Below, one piece after another: positions 1 to 5,258 of a stretch of DNA of 6,444 nucleotides. The stretch lies in assembly GCA_001824645.1 (NCBI GenBank), contig MHYD01000018.1, positions 1,027-7,470 on the forward strand, read 5' to 3'. Every line of letters starts with the position of its first letter. Position 1 is the stretch's first letter. Below the pieces are notes generated by a model that searched no databases, had not been told where the DNA came from, and worked only from the letters and a program-made list of their open reading frames with translations. Made by a program: the position numbers and the translations under genes. Source of the DNA: Planctomycetes bacterium RBG_13_46_10 (GTDB lineage: Bacteria > Planctomycetota > Phycisphaerae > Sedimentisphaerales > Anaerobacaceae).

Positions 1-9
1 CGTGGTTAC

Positions 10-195
10 CTACAGCTTTACCGGTTTGCAGAGGTTCCTTTCGTTGGCTGCTACACGGCCGCAGATTCTGCAGAAAAATTTGCCGTTGCTGACAAGAGAC
101 TTGAATTCTTTAGGATTGGTAATCTGAAAGCCTAAATTGTTCAGGTAGCATAAATGTTTGTCATGTCCAATATGGGGCATTGTTGCTTTTGCCAT
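10..195 (-). CDS. small Cys-rich putative zinc-ribbon protein, 61 aa
   Basis: The function is unknown. The protein has a C-terminal CxxCGR motif (C42, C45) followed by C56 in NLCKP. A fourth cysteine is C16, and a His cluster lies at H8, H11 and H14. This fits a small zinc-binding fold, perhaps with C42/C45/C56 plus C16 or a His as ligands. There is no signal peptide or membrane segment. The ATG is supported by an AAAGGA Shine-Dalgarno six bases upstream on the minus strand, and the frame ends in TAG. It is divergent from hisF with about 235 bases between the starts, so it is probably a monocistronic unit in this view. Similar short proteins with a CxxCGR...LC ending occur in several bacterial groups, but that is recalled resemblance only. 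Metal binding is inferred from the cysteine spacing. Confidence 0.75.
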   Translation of the reverse strand: MAKATMPHIGHDKHLCYLNNLGFQITNPKEFKSLVSNGKFFCRICGRVAANERNLCKPVKL

Positions 196-257
196 GGTTT
201 ATCCTTTCCAAAATTAGAGTTACTTTACATGATTGTATTCTAACAGAGTATTTTGAA

Positions 258-300
258 CCCCGCAATAAATTGCGGGGCTAAATATAAGATAATTAGCCCC
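258..300. promoter_or_regulatory. two overlapping, mutually exclusive hairpins in the hisF upstream region
   Basis: Arm A (258-265, CCCCGCAA) pairs perfectly with 270-277 (TTGCGGGG) around a TAAA loop. The same G-run also belongs to 274-281 (GGGGCTAA), which pairs perfectly over 8 bp with 293-300 (TTAGCCCC). Bases 274-277 are shared, so only one stem can form at a time. Neither stem is followed by a T-run on either strand, so these are not ordinary intrinsic terminators. The element sits about 130 bases before hisF and about 60 bases before the minus-strand small gene. It could act in either leader RNA, or at DNA level. The pairing is seen directly; a regulatory role is inferred. Confidence 0.5.
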
Positions 301-417
301 CCGGTTTACTGGTGGATTAACATTTTACGCGAGATTGTCTCTCGACTGATACGCCATAGTTTGGTACACTTACAAAACTAATATGAAACCAAAATCTTCA
401 TAAATGTCAACCGATTC

Positions 418-423
418 AGGAGA
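418..423 (+). promoter_or_regulatory. Shine-Dalgarno that fixes the hisF start
   Basis: AGGAGA lies seven bases before the ATG at 431. The upstream in-frame ATG at 404 has no such sequence, and starting there would add nine residues absent from normal HisF proteins. The start at 431 is therefore preferred. Confidence 0.8.
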
Positions 424-430
424 AAGCAGT

Positions 431-1195
431 ATGGATTACAGAAGAATCATCCCGTGCTTAGATGTGAAAGATGGCCGATTGGTAAAAGGTATCAAGTTTG
501 TGCAGCTTAAAGATGTAGGTGACCCTGCCGAGAACGCTGCCGCTTACAGCGAAGCAGGTGCGGACGAGTTGGTTTTTCTCGATATAACCGCGACACTCGA
601 AAAGAGAAAAACGCTGCTCGATGTTGTTAAAAGGACCGTCGAGAGGACATCGGTGCCGTTAACTGTCGGAGGCGGCATCGGAAGCTGTAAGGCGATTGAG
701 GAGCTGCTGGACATGGGTGCGGCAAAGGTGTCAATCAATACCGCTGCTGTGCGGAAACCAAAATTTGTTAAAGAAGCTGCGGAAGAATTTGGCAGCGAAA
801 AGATAACAGTTGCAATAGATACATCCGGCAATTCAAAACTGCCGTCCGGCTTTGAAGTTATGGTTACCGGCGGCACGGTCGGCACAGGGATTGATGCCGT
901 CCAGTGGGCGAAAAAAGTTGAAGGTTTAGGAGCAGGCCAAATCCTGCCGACAAGCAAGGACACCGACGGCACACAAGCCGGGTATGATATTCCAATGACC
1001 AGGGCTATAGCCGATGCGGTATCTATACCGGTTATAGCATCTGGAGGGGCTGGAACACTGGAGCATCTCTACGAGGCTATTGTTGAGGGCCATGCGGATG
1101 CTGTTCTTGTGGCCTCAATAGCACACTTTGGCAAGTACACTATCAGAGAGATGAAAGAATATCTGGCGGAGCGTGGAATACCGATAAGTCTCTGA
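431..1195 (+). CDS. hisF: imidazole glycerol phosphate synthase cyclase subunit HisF
   Basis: HisF uses ammonia delivered by the glutaminase HisH to convert PRFAR to imidazole-glycerol phosphate and AICAR, in cytoplasmic histidine biosynthesis. From the ATG at 431 the protein is 254 aa, the normal family length. The N-terminus RRIIPCLDVKDGR, the LDITAT strand, VGGGIG, SINTAAV and IASGGAGT are hallmark segments of this (beta/alpha)8 barrel. The catalytic aspartates are present at D11 (CLDV) and D130 (VAID). The phosphate-binding glycine-rich loops are intact. Compared with Thermotoga HisF, the ammonia-gate residues R5, E46 and K99 are kept, but the position of E167 is Gln (Q170 here, GAGQIL). 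The usual LLTS segment reads LPTS. No other his gene is visible, so HisH must be encoded elsewhere. It is transcribed away from the small gene at 10-195. Confidence 0.96.
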   Translation: MDYRRIIPCLDVKDGRLVKGIKFVQLKDVGDPAENAAAYSEAGADELVFLDITATLEKRKTLLDVVKRTVERTSVPLTVGGGIGSCKAIEELLDMGAAKVSINTAAVRKPKFVKEAAEEFGSEKITVAIDTSGNSKLPSGFEVMVTGGTVGTGIDAVQWAKKVEGLGAGQILPTSKDTDGTQAGYDIPMTRAIADAVSIPVIASGGAGTLEHLYEAIVEGHADAVLVASIAHFGKYTIREMKEYLAERGIPISL

Positions 1196-1198
1196 AAA

Positions 1199-1250
1199 TC
1201 GATGTTCGATGTCCTTCGACCCGGCTCAGGACGGGCTGGATGCTCGATGC
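1199..1250. repeat. repeat-like palindromic block behind hisF
   Basis: GATGTTCGATGT (1201-1212) and GATGCTCGATGC (1239-1250) are direct repeats matching at 10 of 12 bases. Overlapping and between them is an imperfect palindrome with arms GTCCT (1211-1215) and AGGAC (1228-1232). The core (TTCGACCCGGCTCAGG) resembles a short interspersed sequence that I recall from many bacterial genomes. It starts only a few bases after the hisF stop. Copy number elsewhere in the genome cannot be seen here. Confidence 0.4.
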
Positions 1251-1412
1251 TCATAAAGAATCAAGTATTGAGACCAGATATTTTCGAAAGTCCTTGTCTA
1301 AATTAGCCGATGGGAGGAGGGTACAAGTTCCATGGTTTTATTCCCTGATTAAGATATAAAAATGTTTGGCAAGATGAAAAAAAGTAGTTTAACCTGTAAT
1401 CGGTCCCAGTTA

Positions 1413-1463
1413 TTTACTATTCGCTGGTACCCGAGTAGTAGAAGCTGCCTTAGCGTAGGCAGT
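1413..1463. repeat. two adjacent hairpins between convergent genes
   Basis: The first stem pairs 1413-1423 with 1432-1442: 11 bp including two G-T pairs, with loop CTGGTACC. Immediately after it, CTGCCT (1445-1450) pairs perfectly with AGGCAG (1457-1462) around loop TAGCGT. Back-to-back stems suggest a structured 3' element or an inserted mini-repeat. There is no T-run, so terminator function is unsupported. Confidence 0.45.
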
Positions 1464-1518
1464 CAAAAGCCCAGACCCCAACAAATGCCGCCTTTAATGG
1501 TACGCAAACCTGAATGGC

Positions 1519-1536
1519 GCCGTTAACGGCCGTTAA
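1519..1536. repeat. overlapping perfect palindromes
   Basis: GCCGTTAACGGC (1519-1530) and TTAACGGCCGTTAA (1523-1536) are both perfect palindromes and share eight bases. The heptamer CCGTTAA is repeated at 1520-1526 and 1530-1536. This could be a protein-binding site or part of the repeat material in this spacer. Confidence 0.45.
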
Positions 1537-1590
1537 TACAATCCTTTTTAAGATGCTTTTACTAATTGAACCGGCGTTGTTAGATAAGAA

Positions 1591-2670
1591 TTAACCGGTT
1601 TTTTTGGTTTGAGGCTCAAAAATTCTTACCGTGTTTTTACCCGCCTGCTTTGCTGAGTATAGAGCCATATCAGAACGGCTTGTGATATCTTCAGGATTGG
1701 TATCGGCGTCATATTCACCAAGTCCGACACTAATAGATAACGGTATTTGCTCTTTCTTCCAGATAGTTGGACAGCTCGCAACCGCACTTACCATACGCTC
1801 TGCTACAATAGTTGCATCACTGAGTGAAGTATTCGGCAAAATTATCGCGAACTCATCGCCGCCGTATCGTGCAGCAATATCGATTTGCCGGATGCTTTCC
1901 CTTATCCTTTTGCTTATTTCCTTGATTGCTTTGTCGCCGACGCGGTGACCATAAGCGTCATTGATTTTTTTAAGATTATCGATATCAACCATAATCAGGG
2001 AGATTTGCCCGCCATAACGGCGCGAACGCCATAGTTCCTTCTCTAACATTTCGTAAAACGTTTTATGATTTATAAGCCCTGTCAGGCCATCTGTCGTGGC
2101 CTGATGCTGTATTTTTTCAAAGAGCTTTACATTACCGATAGAAGCTCCAATTAATTGGCCAAACAGCTCTATCAGTGCAATGTCCTCCTTATCGAAGCTG
2201 CTGCCCTGCGATTTATCGGCCAAATTTAATACACCAACCACTCGATCCTGGCAAACAAGTGGAACAATAGCGCAGTTACTTGTTTGGTAATTTTTAAAAA
2301 AGGCCCTTTGCGAAATCCTGATTGTAGGTTTTTTATGGGTATCTATGTCTTTTATCAGTATAAGCTCCTCGCTTTTTATGGCCATGGCCATGAGAGATGG
2401 AGGGGTTTGATTCAGCGAGACTATATTGTTAATAGGAAATGGATGGTTGTGTTTAAGCAGATGTAAAATATTATTTGTCTCATCAAGTATATATAGTGAA
2501 GCATATTTAACACCGACTAAGTTGGGGATGGTTTTAACACAAACATCGGCTATACGGTCAATATCGAGACAGTTTATCTGGTGAGCCAGCGGAGTTATTT
2601 GCTGGATTAGAGAAACACTGTTATCGGGATTATCTGAGGTATCTTGATGACCGCCGTCATTTGTAATCAT
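1591..2670 (-). CDS. GAF-GGDEF diguanylate cyclase
   Basis: This is predicted to make cyclic di-GMP from two GTP. The protein has 359 aa and no transmembrane segment or signal peptide, so it is probably a cytoplasmic sensor-enzyme. Residues about 30-185 fit a GAF domain, including the NCAIVPLVCQDRVVGVLNL strand pair typical of GAF cores. Residues about 190-352 are the GGDEF domain: TTDGLTGLINH start, metal-site VDIDNLKKIND (D229), and active-site RYGGDEF with GGDEF at 270-274. An RxxD inhibitory-site motif (R261, D264) sits at the standard distance before GGDEF, so product feedback inhibition is expected. The ATG at 2670 has no visible Shine-Dalgarno, yet the protein reads as complete. The signal sensed by the GAF domain cannot be told. 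The gene lies on the opposite strand from the nearby FlgB-like and sigma-factor genes; a c-di-GMP link to motility is an inference from location. Confidence 0.93.
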   Translation of the reverse strand: MITNDGGHQDTSDNPDNSVSLIQQITPLAHQINCLDIDRIADVCVKTIPNLVGVKYASLYILDETNNILHLLKHNHPFPINNIVSLNQTPPSLMAMAIKSEELILIKDIDTHKKPTIRISQRAFFKNYQTSNCAIVPLVCQDRVVGVLNLADKSQGSSFDKEDIALIELFGQLIGASIGNVKLFEKIQHQATTDGLTGLINHKTFYEMLEKELWRSRRYGGQISLIMVDIDNLKKINDAYGHRVGDKAIKEISKRIRESIRQIDIAARYGGDEFAIILPNTSLSDATIVAERMVSAVASCPTIWKKEQIPLSISVGLGEYDADTNPEDITSRSDMALYSAKQAGKNTVRIFEPQTKKTG

Positions 2671-2945
2671 AGTTTATAAGTAATTAAAACATGCTATATT
2701 TATACTGACTTTGTAATGCCACTATTATTACTTACCTTTTATCGGATATTTGAGCAGAGATATTTCGAAAAAAACAAATATGTTAAAGCAAACTATTACA
2801 ATACCATTAGTTAAAAAGGACCTAATTCATTAAGTTCGTCAAATTATATTGTAAGGTTTAGGAGAAATTACCGGAGCCTGCGATAACTAATGGCATATTT
2901 ATAAGTAGTTAAAGAGCGGCAGTGGGAGAAAAACATATCAATTTG

Positions 2946-2996
2946 TAAAAAAAAATTAAAAAAAGTGTTGACACTTCCTATAATGATTTTTACATT
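2946..2996 (+). promoter_or_regulatory. strong sigma-70-type promoter candidate with upstream A-tract
   Basis: A perfect -35 hexamer TTGACA (2968-2973) is followed after exactly 17 bases by TACATT (2991-2996), which matches the -10 consensus at four of six positions. A-tracts at about 2947-2964 lie where an UP element would sit. The -35 is embedded in an inverted repeat with arms AAGTGT and ACACTT (2963-2976). A perfect TATAAT (2979-2984) also occurs but only five bases after TTGACA, so it cannot pair with that -35. Transcription would run toward the FlgB-like gene about 490 bases away. Confidence 0.45.
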
Positions 2997-3128
2997 TTAC
3001 AAAATATAAATATCAATTATTTTAATTTCTTTGATGTATATGCGTTCTGGGCTGAGATTTTTAATTTATCAATATTCGGTTTTTAATTTTTCGTATTTGC
3101 TTTTCCTTAATTATTTCACCCGGTTAGT

Positions 3129-3171
3129 AAGCCTTTTTCCTTTTAGCTGTTGCCGTAGGTTTCAAGGGCTT
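3129..3171 (+). other. hairpin in the long leader before the FlgB-like gene
   Basis: AAGCCTTT (3129-3136) pairs with AAGGGCTT (3164-3171) over eight positions including one G-T pair, closing a 27-base loop. It sits in a less AT-rich island downstream of the promoter candidate at 2946-2996. It matches no riboswitch class I recognise. A structured RNA is possible, but the evidence is only this one stem. Confidence 0.25.
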
Positions 3172-3465
3172 CAGTGTGTTTAATGTAAATAGATGTGTTT
3201 AAAGCTGATTTAAGAATTATTTTTTAAAATATATAGGTTTCATTTTTGCATTGCTTTGAGAATTCATGGAAGAATCGAAAGAAGCATGGACGAAAAACGT
3301 AATTCTGTTCTTTAGGCATTTTCTATTCTGTCTTTCCTTGGATTCATTGTTTGCGGATTCCCGAAGTACATGCGGAAAAGCTGTTCATTAAAAGACATAA
3401 CGAAAGATTTGGATGCTGATTAACTAAGCAGCAGGATTGGAAATTTATTGGCTTGTTAGCAAAGC

Positions 3466-3478
3466 ATAATCGGATTAT
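3466..3478. promoter_or_regulatory. inverted repeat next to the FlgB-like ribosome-binding site
   Basis: ATAATC (3466-3471) and GATTAT (3473-3478) are perfect inverted arms around one G, ending just before the AAGGG Shine-Dalgarno at 3480-3484. With a one-base centre it cannot fold as a simple hairpin, so a protein-binding site is the more natural reading if it is functional. Confidence 0.3.
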
Positions 3479-3490
3479 TAAGGGTTATAT

Positions 3491-3961
3491 ATGAATTTGC
3501 TGGCATTGATGACAGAAGATATAACCGAATTGCTGGTCAAAATAATCGAGTTTGCAAATGCTCGCCAGAAGATACTCATACGGAACATAACCGATTGCTA
3601 CGGTATCGATTATGTTCCGAGAGATTTGGAAGTAAACAAGTTCTGCAGACTTTTAAATGATGCAATCGATGAGCATATTAAATACAGGCGACTTATACTT
3701 TATGACACTGAAAATATTAAGTTCCAAATTAAAGGCAGCCTGCAGGTCAAATCGGTGGTCGATAAATATGCACAAAAATTGCTTGAGGACGACCGAAATG
3801 AATATCTTAGAGTACAGATAAACAAACTTATTGAGAACTCTCTCAACCAAAGAATAGCAGCTGAGTTACTTGGTAGAAAACAAAAGGTATCCGCAATTAA
3901 TTATAGGACCATTGATTGCAGTGATGATGCAGAAAGCAAAAAAGATTTAGGCAATAATTAG
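3491..3961 (+). CDS. divergent FlgB-like flagellar rod-domain protein, 156 aa
   Basis: FlgB is the proximal rod protein of the flagellar basal body. The protein shows the family layout. Near the N-terminus, helix ITELLVKIIEFANARQKIL (11-29) is followed by RNI and YVPRDL (41-46), matching FlgB's RQxILaxNIANADTPGYxxRD pattern in outline. Near the C-terminus, residues about 103-136 (EYLRVQINKLIENSLNQRIA...LLGRKQKV) match the rod-protein terminal helix. The usual ADTPGY core is replaced by DCYGIDY, so it is a divergent member or a paralogue with another role. The C-terminus (SDDAESKKDLGNN) is a short polar extension beyond normal FlgB. There is no signal peptide, as expected for rod proteins. The ATG has AAGGG six bases upstream; a second ATG (M7) is less well supported. 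The flagellar-type sigma gene downstream supports the assignment. An uncharacterised helical protein remains possible. Confidence 0.6.
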   Translation: MNLLALMTEDITELLVKIIEFANARQKILIRNITDCYGIDYVPRDLEVNKFCRLLNDAIDEHIKYRRLILYDTENIKFQIKGSLQVKSVVDKYAQKLLEDDRNEYLRVQINKLIENSLNQRIAAELLGRKQKVSAINYRTIDCSDDAESKKDLGNN

Positions 3962-4071
3962 GAGAAGAGCAGATTTCGGTGATGCCTGATAACGCGACCA
4001 GGCTAAATGGGCACTTGTTTGTACAGTTTTATTATTGGGATTTATCCGAGAATTTTGTGGGATTGTTCTTC

Positions 4072-4098
4072 TAAAGTTATTAACGAAAAAGACGATAA
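4072..4098 (+). promoter_or_regulatory. near-consensus sigma-28 (FliA) promoter before the sigma-factor gene
   Basis: The sequence has TAAA (4072-4075), exactly 15 bases, then GACGATAA (4091-4098). The known FliA consensus is TAAA-N15-GCCGATAA, so the -35 core is perfect, the spacing is right, and the -10 differs at one of eight bases. The bases after TAAA (GTTA) also match the extended TAAAGTTT form except at the last base. It lies about 150 bases before the proposed start of the FliA-family gene, in the same direction, which suggests autoactivation. Confidence 0.65.
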
Positions 4099-4233
4099 GG
4101 AGTTTGGATAAGTATTTTTGTGCAAATACACAACGGGTAAATGTGTTGTATTTATAGGACTTAAAATCAGGCTTTTCTAAAGGATTGTTTGGAATCGTAG
4201 AATCCATACTACCGTGAGGTATAAAATATTTTC

Positions 4234-4242
4234 AGGGAGGGA
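4234..4242 (+). promoter_or_regulatory. Shine-Dalgarno pointing to a TTG start for the sigma factor
   Basis: AGGGAGGGA contains GGAGG at 4236-4240, six bases before TTG at 4247. The longest frame would start at GTG 4214, which has no ribosome-binding sequence and would place this purine block inside the coding region. TTG at 4247 is preferred. Confidence 0.75.
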
Positions 4243-4246
4243 TTCT

Positions 4247-5026
4247 TTGAAAACAGACCAGCGACTTAACATCGACCATGTGTGGGAGCAGTTCCATAAA
4301 ACCCGCGATGACTGTAACCGTAATCTCTTAATGGAACATTACAGGGATTTGGTTAAATATTGTGCTGAAAGATTACACAGTAAATTGCCGGATAAGGTTG
4401 AGTTGGATGACCTCGTCAGTGCGGGTACTTTCGGACTAATGGATGCGATTAATGCTTTCGATCCTTCAAGAGGGGTCAAGTTTGAAACTTATTGTGCACC
4501 TCGCATAAGAGGTTCTATTCTCGATGAGTTGCGTAGTATGGACTGGGTGCCGCGATTAGTTCGTGCGCGCGCTCATCAACTGGCTAAGGTTACGCACTCT
4601 CTCGAGATGCATCTGGGCCGCAAACCAGTTGAAGAGGAAATTGCCGAAGAGCTAAATATGGATGTTGACGAGTTTAGCAGGCTTCAACGGGATGCCAGTG
4701 CTGTGAGCCTTGTGTCATTAAACAACAAGTATAATGACAGTGATGGCGAAAAAGATATCTCAGAAATAGATGTAATCAAAGACCAGAAAAGTGAGGACCC
4801 TCTGATCGAAGCCCAAAAACGCGACCTTAAGAATTTACTTACCAAGGGCTTGACAAGAGCTGAACGTCTAATAATTGTTTTGTACTATTATGAAGAGATG
4901 ACAATGAAGGAGATAGGCGCCACGCTGGATTTGTCTGAGTCCCGTGTTTCCCAAATGCACTCATCTATTGTTGACCGTTTAAAAGCACAAATGTTCAGTC
5001 GAAAGAAGGAATTTTCGATCGGCTAA
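4247..5026 (+). CDS. fliA: flagellar-type RNA polymerase sigma factor (FliA/WhiG family, sigma-28)
   Basis: This is an alternative sigma factor that directs RNA polymerase to late flagellar or motility promoters. From TTG 4247 it has 259 aa, normal for the family, and lacks region 1.1. Region 2 is at about 25-103: DDLVSAGTFGLMDAINAFDP, then GVKFETYCAPRIRGSILDEL, then DWVPR, the promoter -10 recognition and melting part typical of FliA. Region 3 is at about 104-150 (LGRKPVEEEIAEELNM). An acidic linker spans about 163-190. Region 4 is at about 198-248 (LTRAERLIIVLYYYEEMTM), with the -35-binding helix-turn-helix KEIGATLDLSESRVSQMHSS. An upstream GTG at 4214 would add 11 residues but has no ribosome site. 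The FlgB-like gene precedes it and a sigma-28-type promoter lies between them. FliA is normally held by anti-sigma FlgM; none is visible here. WhiG-like use in another process is the alternative. Confidence 0.9.
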   Translation: MKTDQRLNIDHVWEQFHKTRDDCNRNLLMEHYRDLVKYCAERLHSKLPDKVELDDLVSAGTFGLMDAINAFDPSRGVKFETYCAPRIRGSILDELRSMDWVPRLVRARAHQLAKVTHSLEMHLGRKPVEEEIAEELNMDVDEFSRLQRDASAVSLVSLNNKYNDSDGEKDISEIDVIKDQKSEDPLIEAQKRDLKNLLTKGLTRAERLIIVLYYYEEMTMKEIGATLDLSESRVSQMHSSIVDRLKAQMFSRKKEFSIG

Positions 5027-5080
5027 GTTGTGACTTATAGATTTTAGGTTTTTCCGCCATTAAAATTACCACGACTTTAA

Positions 5081-5114
5081 GTATAGCTATATGTTTACTT
5101 ATATATAGTTATGC
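5081..5114 (+). other. AT-rich hairpin in the 3' region of the sigma gene
   Basis: Bases 5081-5092 pair with 5103-5114 over 12 positions including two G-T pairs, and a thirteenth G-T pair is possible. It lies 54 bases after the sigma-factor stop. There is no T-run after it, so it is more likely an mRNA-end structure than a terminator, if it is functional at all. Confidence 0.35.
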
Positions 5115-5227
5115 CAAACCATAAATAACCGAATTGCTAAAACGAGTTTAAGATGCGATAAAGTGCGAGATACCTGCTGATTAAAGGCAAATTCGTCTTG
5201 GGGAACACATTTCTTTTGAATTATCAA

Positions 5228-5251
5228 TCAGTTTGTTTAACTGAATTTTTT
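5228..5251 (+). terminator. probable intrinsic terminator for the sigma-factor transcript
   Basis: TCAGTT (5228-5233) pairs perfectly with AACTGA (5239-5244) around TGTTT, followed by one A and six T residues (5246-5251). The stem is short and low in GC, so efficiency is doubtful. It lies just before the end of the convergent gene at 5259 and works only in the plus direction. Confidence 0.45.
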
Positions 5252-5258
5252 ACAGAGA

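Larger units (their letters stand above)
1196..1590. other. intergenic spacer rich in small palindromes; no gene seen
   Basis: This is the 395-base gap between the convergent hisF and GGDEF genes. It contains a short repeat-like block at 1199-1250, two adjacent hairpins at 1413-1463, and overlapping palindromes at 1519-1536. No clear intrinsic terminator is present: none of the strong stems has a T-run behind it. In the minus-strand frame of the GGDEF gene the reading stays open past the stop codon from 1590 to 1453, ending at TAA 1450-1452, with no credible start codon of its own. Confidence 0.6.
2671..3490. other. 820-base AT-rich intergenic region between divergent genes
   Basis: No convincing gene is seen. 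It should hold the promoter of the minus-strand GGDEF gene and that of the plus-strand FlgB-like gene. Visible items are an A-tract plus TTGACA promoter candidate (2946-2996), a hairpin pairing 3129-3136 with 3164-3171 in a locally less AT-rich stretch, direct repeats GTGTTTAA near 3176 and 3194, T-rich repeats near 3058 and 3080, and a 13-base inverted repeat at 3466-3478. One 41-codon open frame (3266-3391) has no ribosome-binding site. A weak sigma-28-like -10 (TCCGATAA, minus strand, 2739-2746) lies before the GGDEF gene, with no good -35. Confidence 0.6.

Noticed and set aside
544..972. 142-aa minus-strand open frame inside hisF
   Set aside because: It is a shadow of an unambiguous hisF reading frame, with low-complexity Ser/Pro-rich translation.
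1260..1560. c-di-GMP riboswitch near the GGDEF gene
   Set aside because: I looked for the conserved GEMM core on both strands and found no match. The region is also downstream of both genes.
1569..1605. Possible terminator, AACCGG/CCGGTT followed by T residues
   Set aside because: The stem is six base pairs with a 20-base loop and lies inside the 3' end of the opposing gene nearly 400 bases after hisF.
1631..1948. 105-aa plus-strand open frame inside the GGDEF gene
   Set aside because: It is a shadow of the GGDEF domain coding sequence, which carries all the catalytic motifs on the other strand.
2213..2220. Perfect sigma-28 -10 sequence GCCGATAA on the minus strand
   Set aside because: It lies inside the GGDEF coding region and no TAAA stands 15 bases upstream.
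2739..2766. Sigma-28-like promoter before the GGDEF gene (TCCGATAA on the minus strand)
   Set aside because: The -10 matches seven of eight bases, but the only -35-like sequence is GAAA at 16 bases, too weak to call.
3266..3391. 41-codon open frame starting with ATG on the plus strand
   Set aside because: There is no ribosome-binding site, the composition looks random and no motif is recognisable. A frame of this length is expected by chance.
3982..4074. 30-codon open frame after the FlgB-like gene
   Set aside because: The AGGAG at 3960-3964 is 17 bases away, too far to serve the ATG, and the peptide has no recognisable feature.
4124..4153. Bulged hairpin in the sigma gene leader
   Set aside because: The stem needs a bulge and is AT-rich, with no T-run and no clear link to the start or promoter.
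3947..4207. 86-aa minus-strand open frame in the spacer before the sigma gene
   Set aside because: It has no good ribosome site, overlaps the end of the FlgB-like gene and the sigma-28 promoter, and has no family-like motif.
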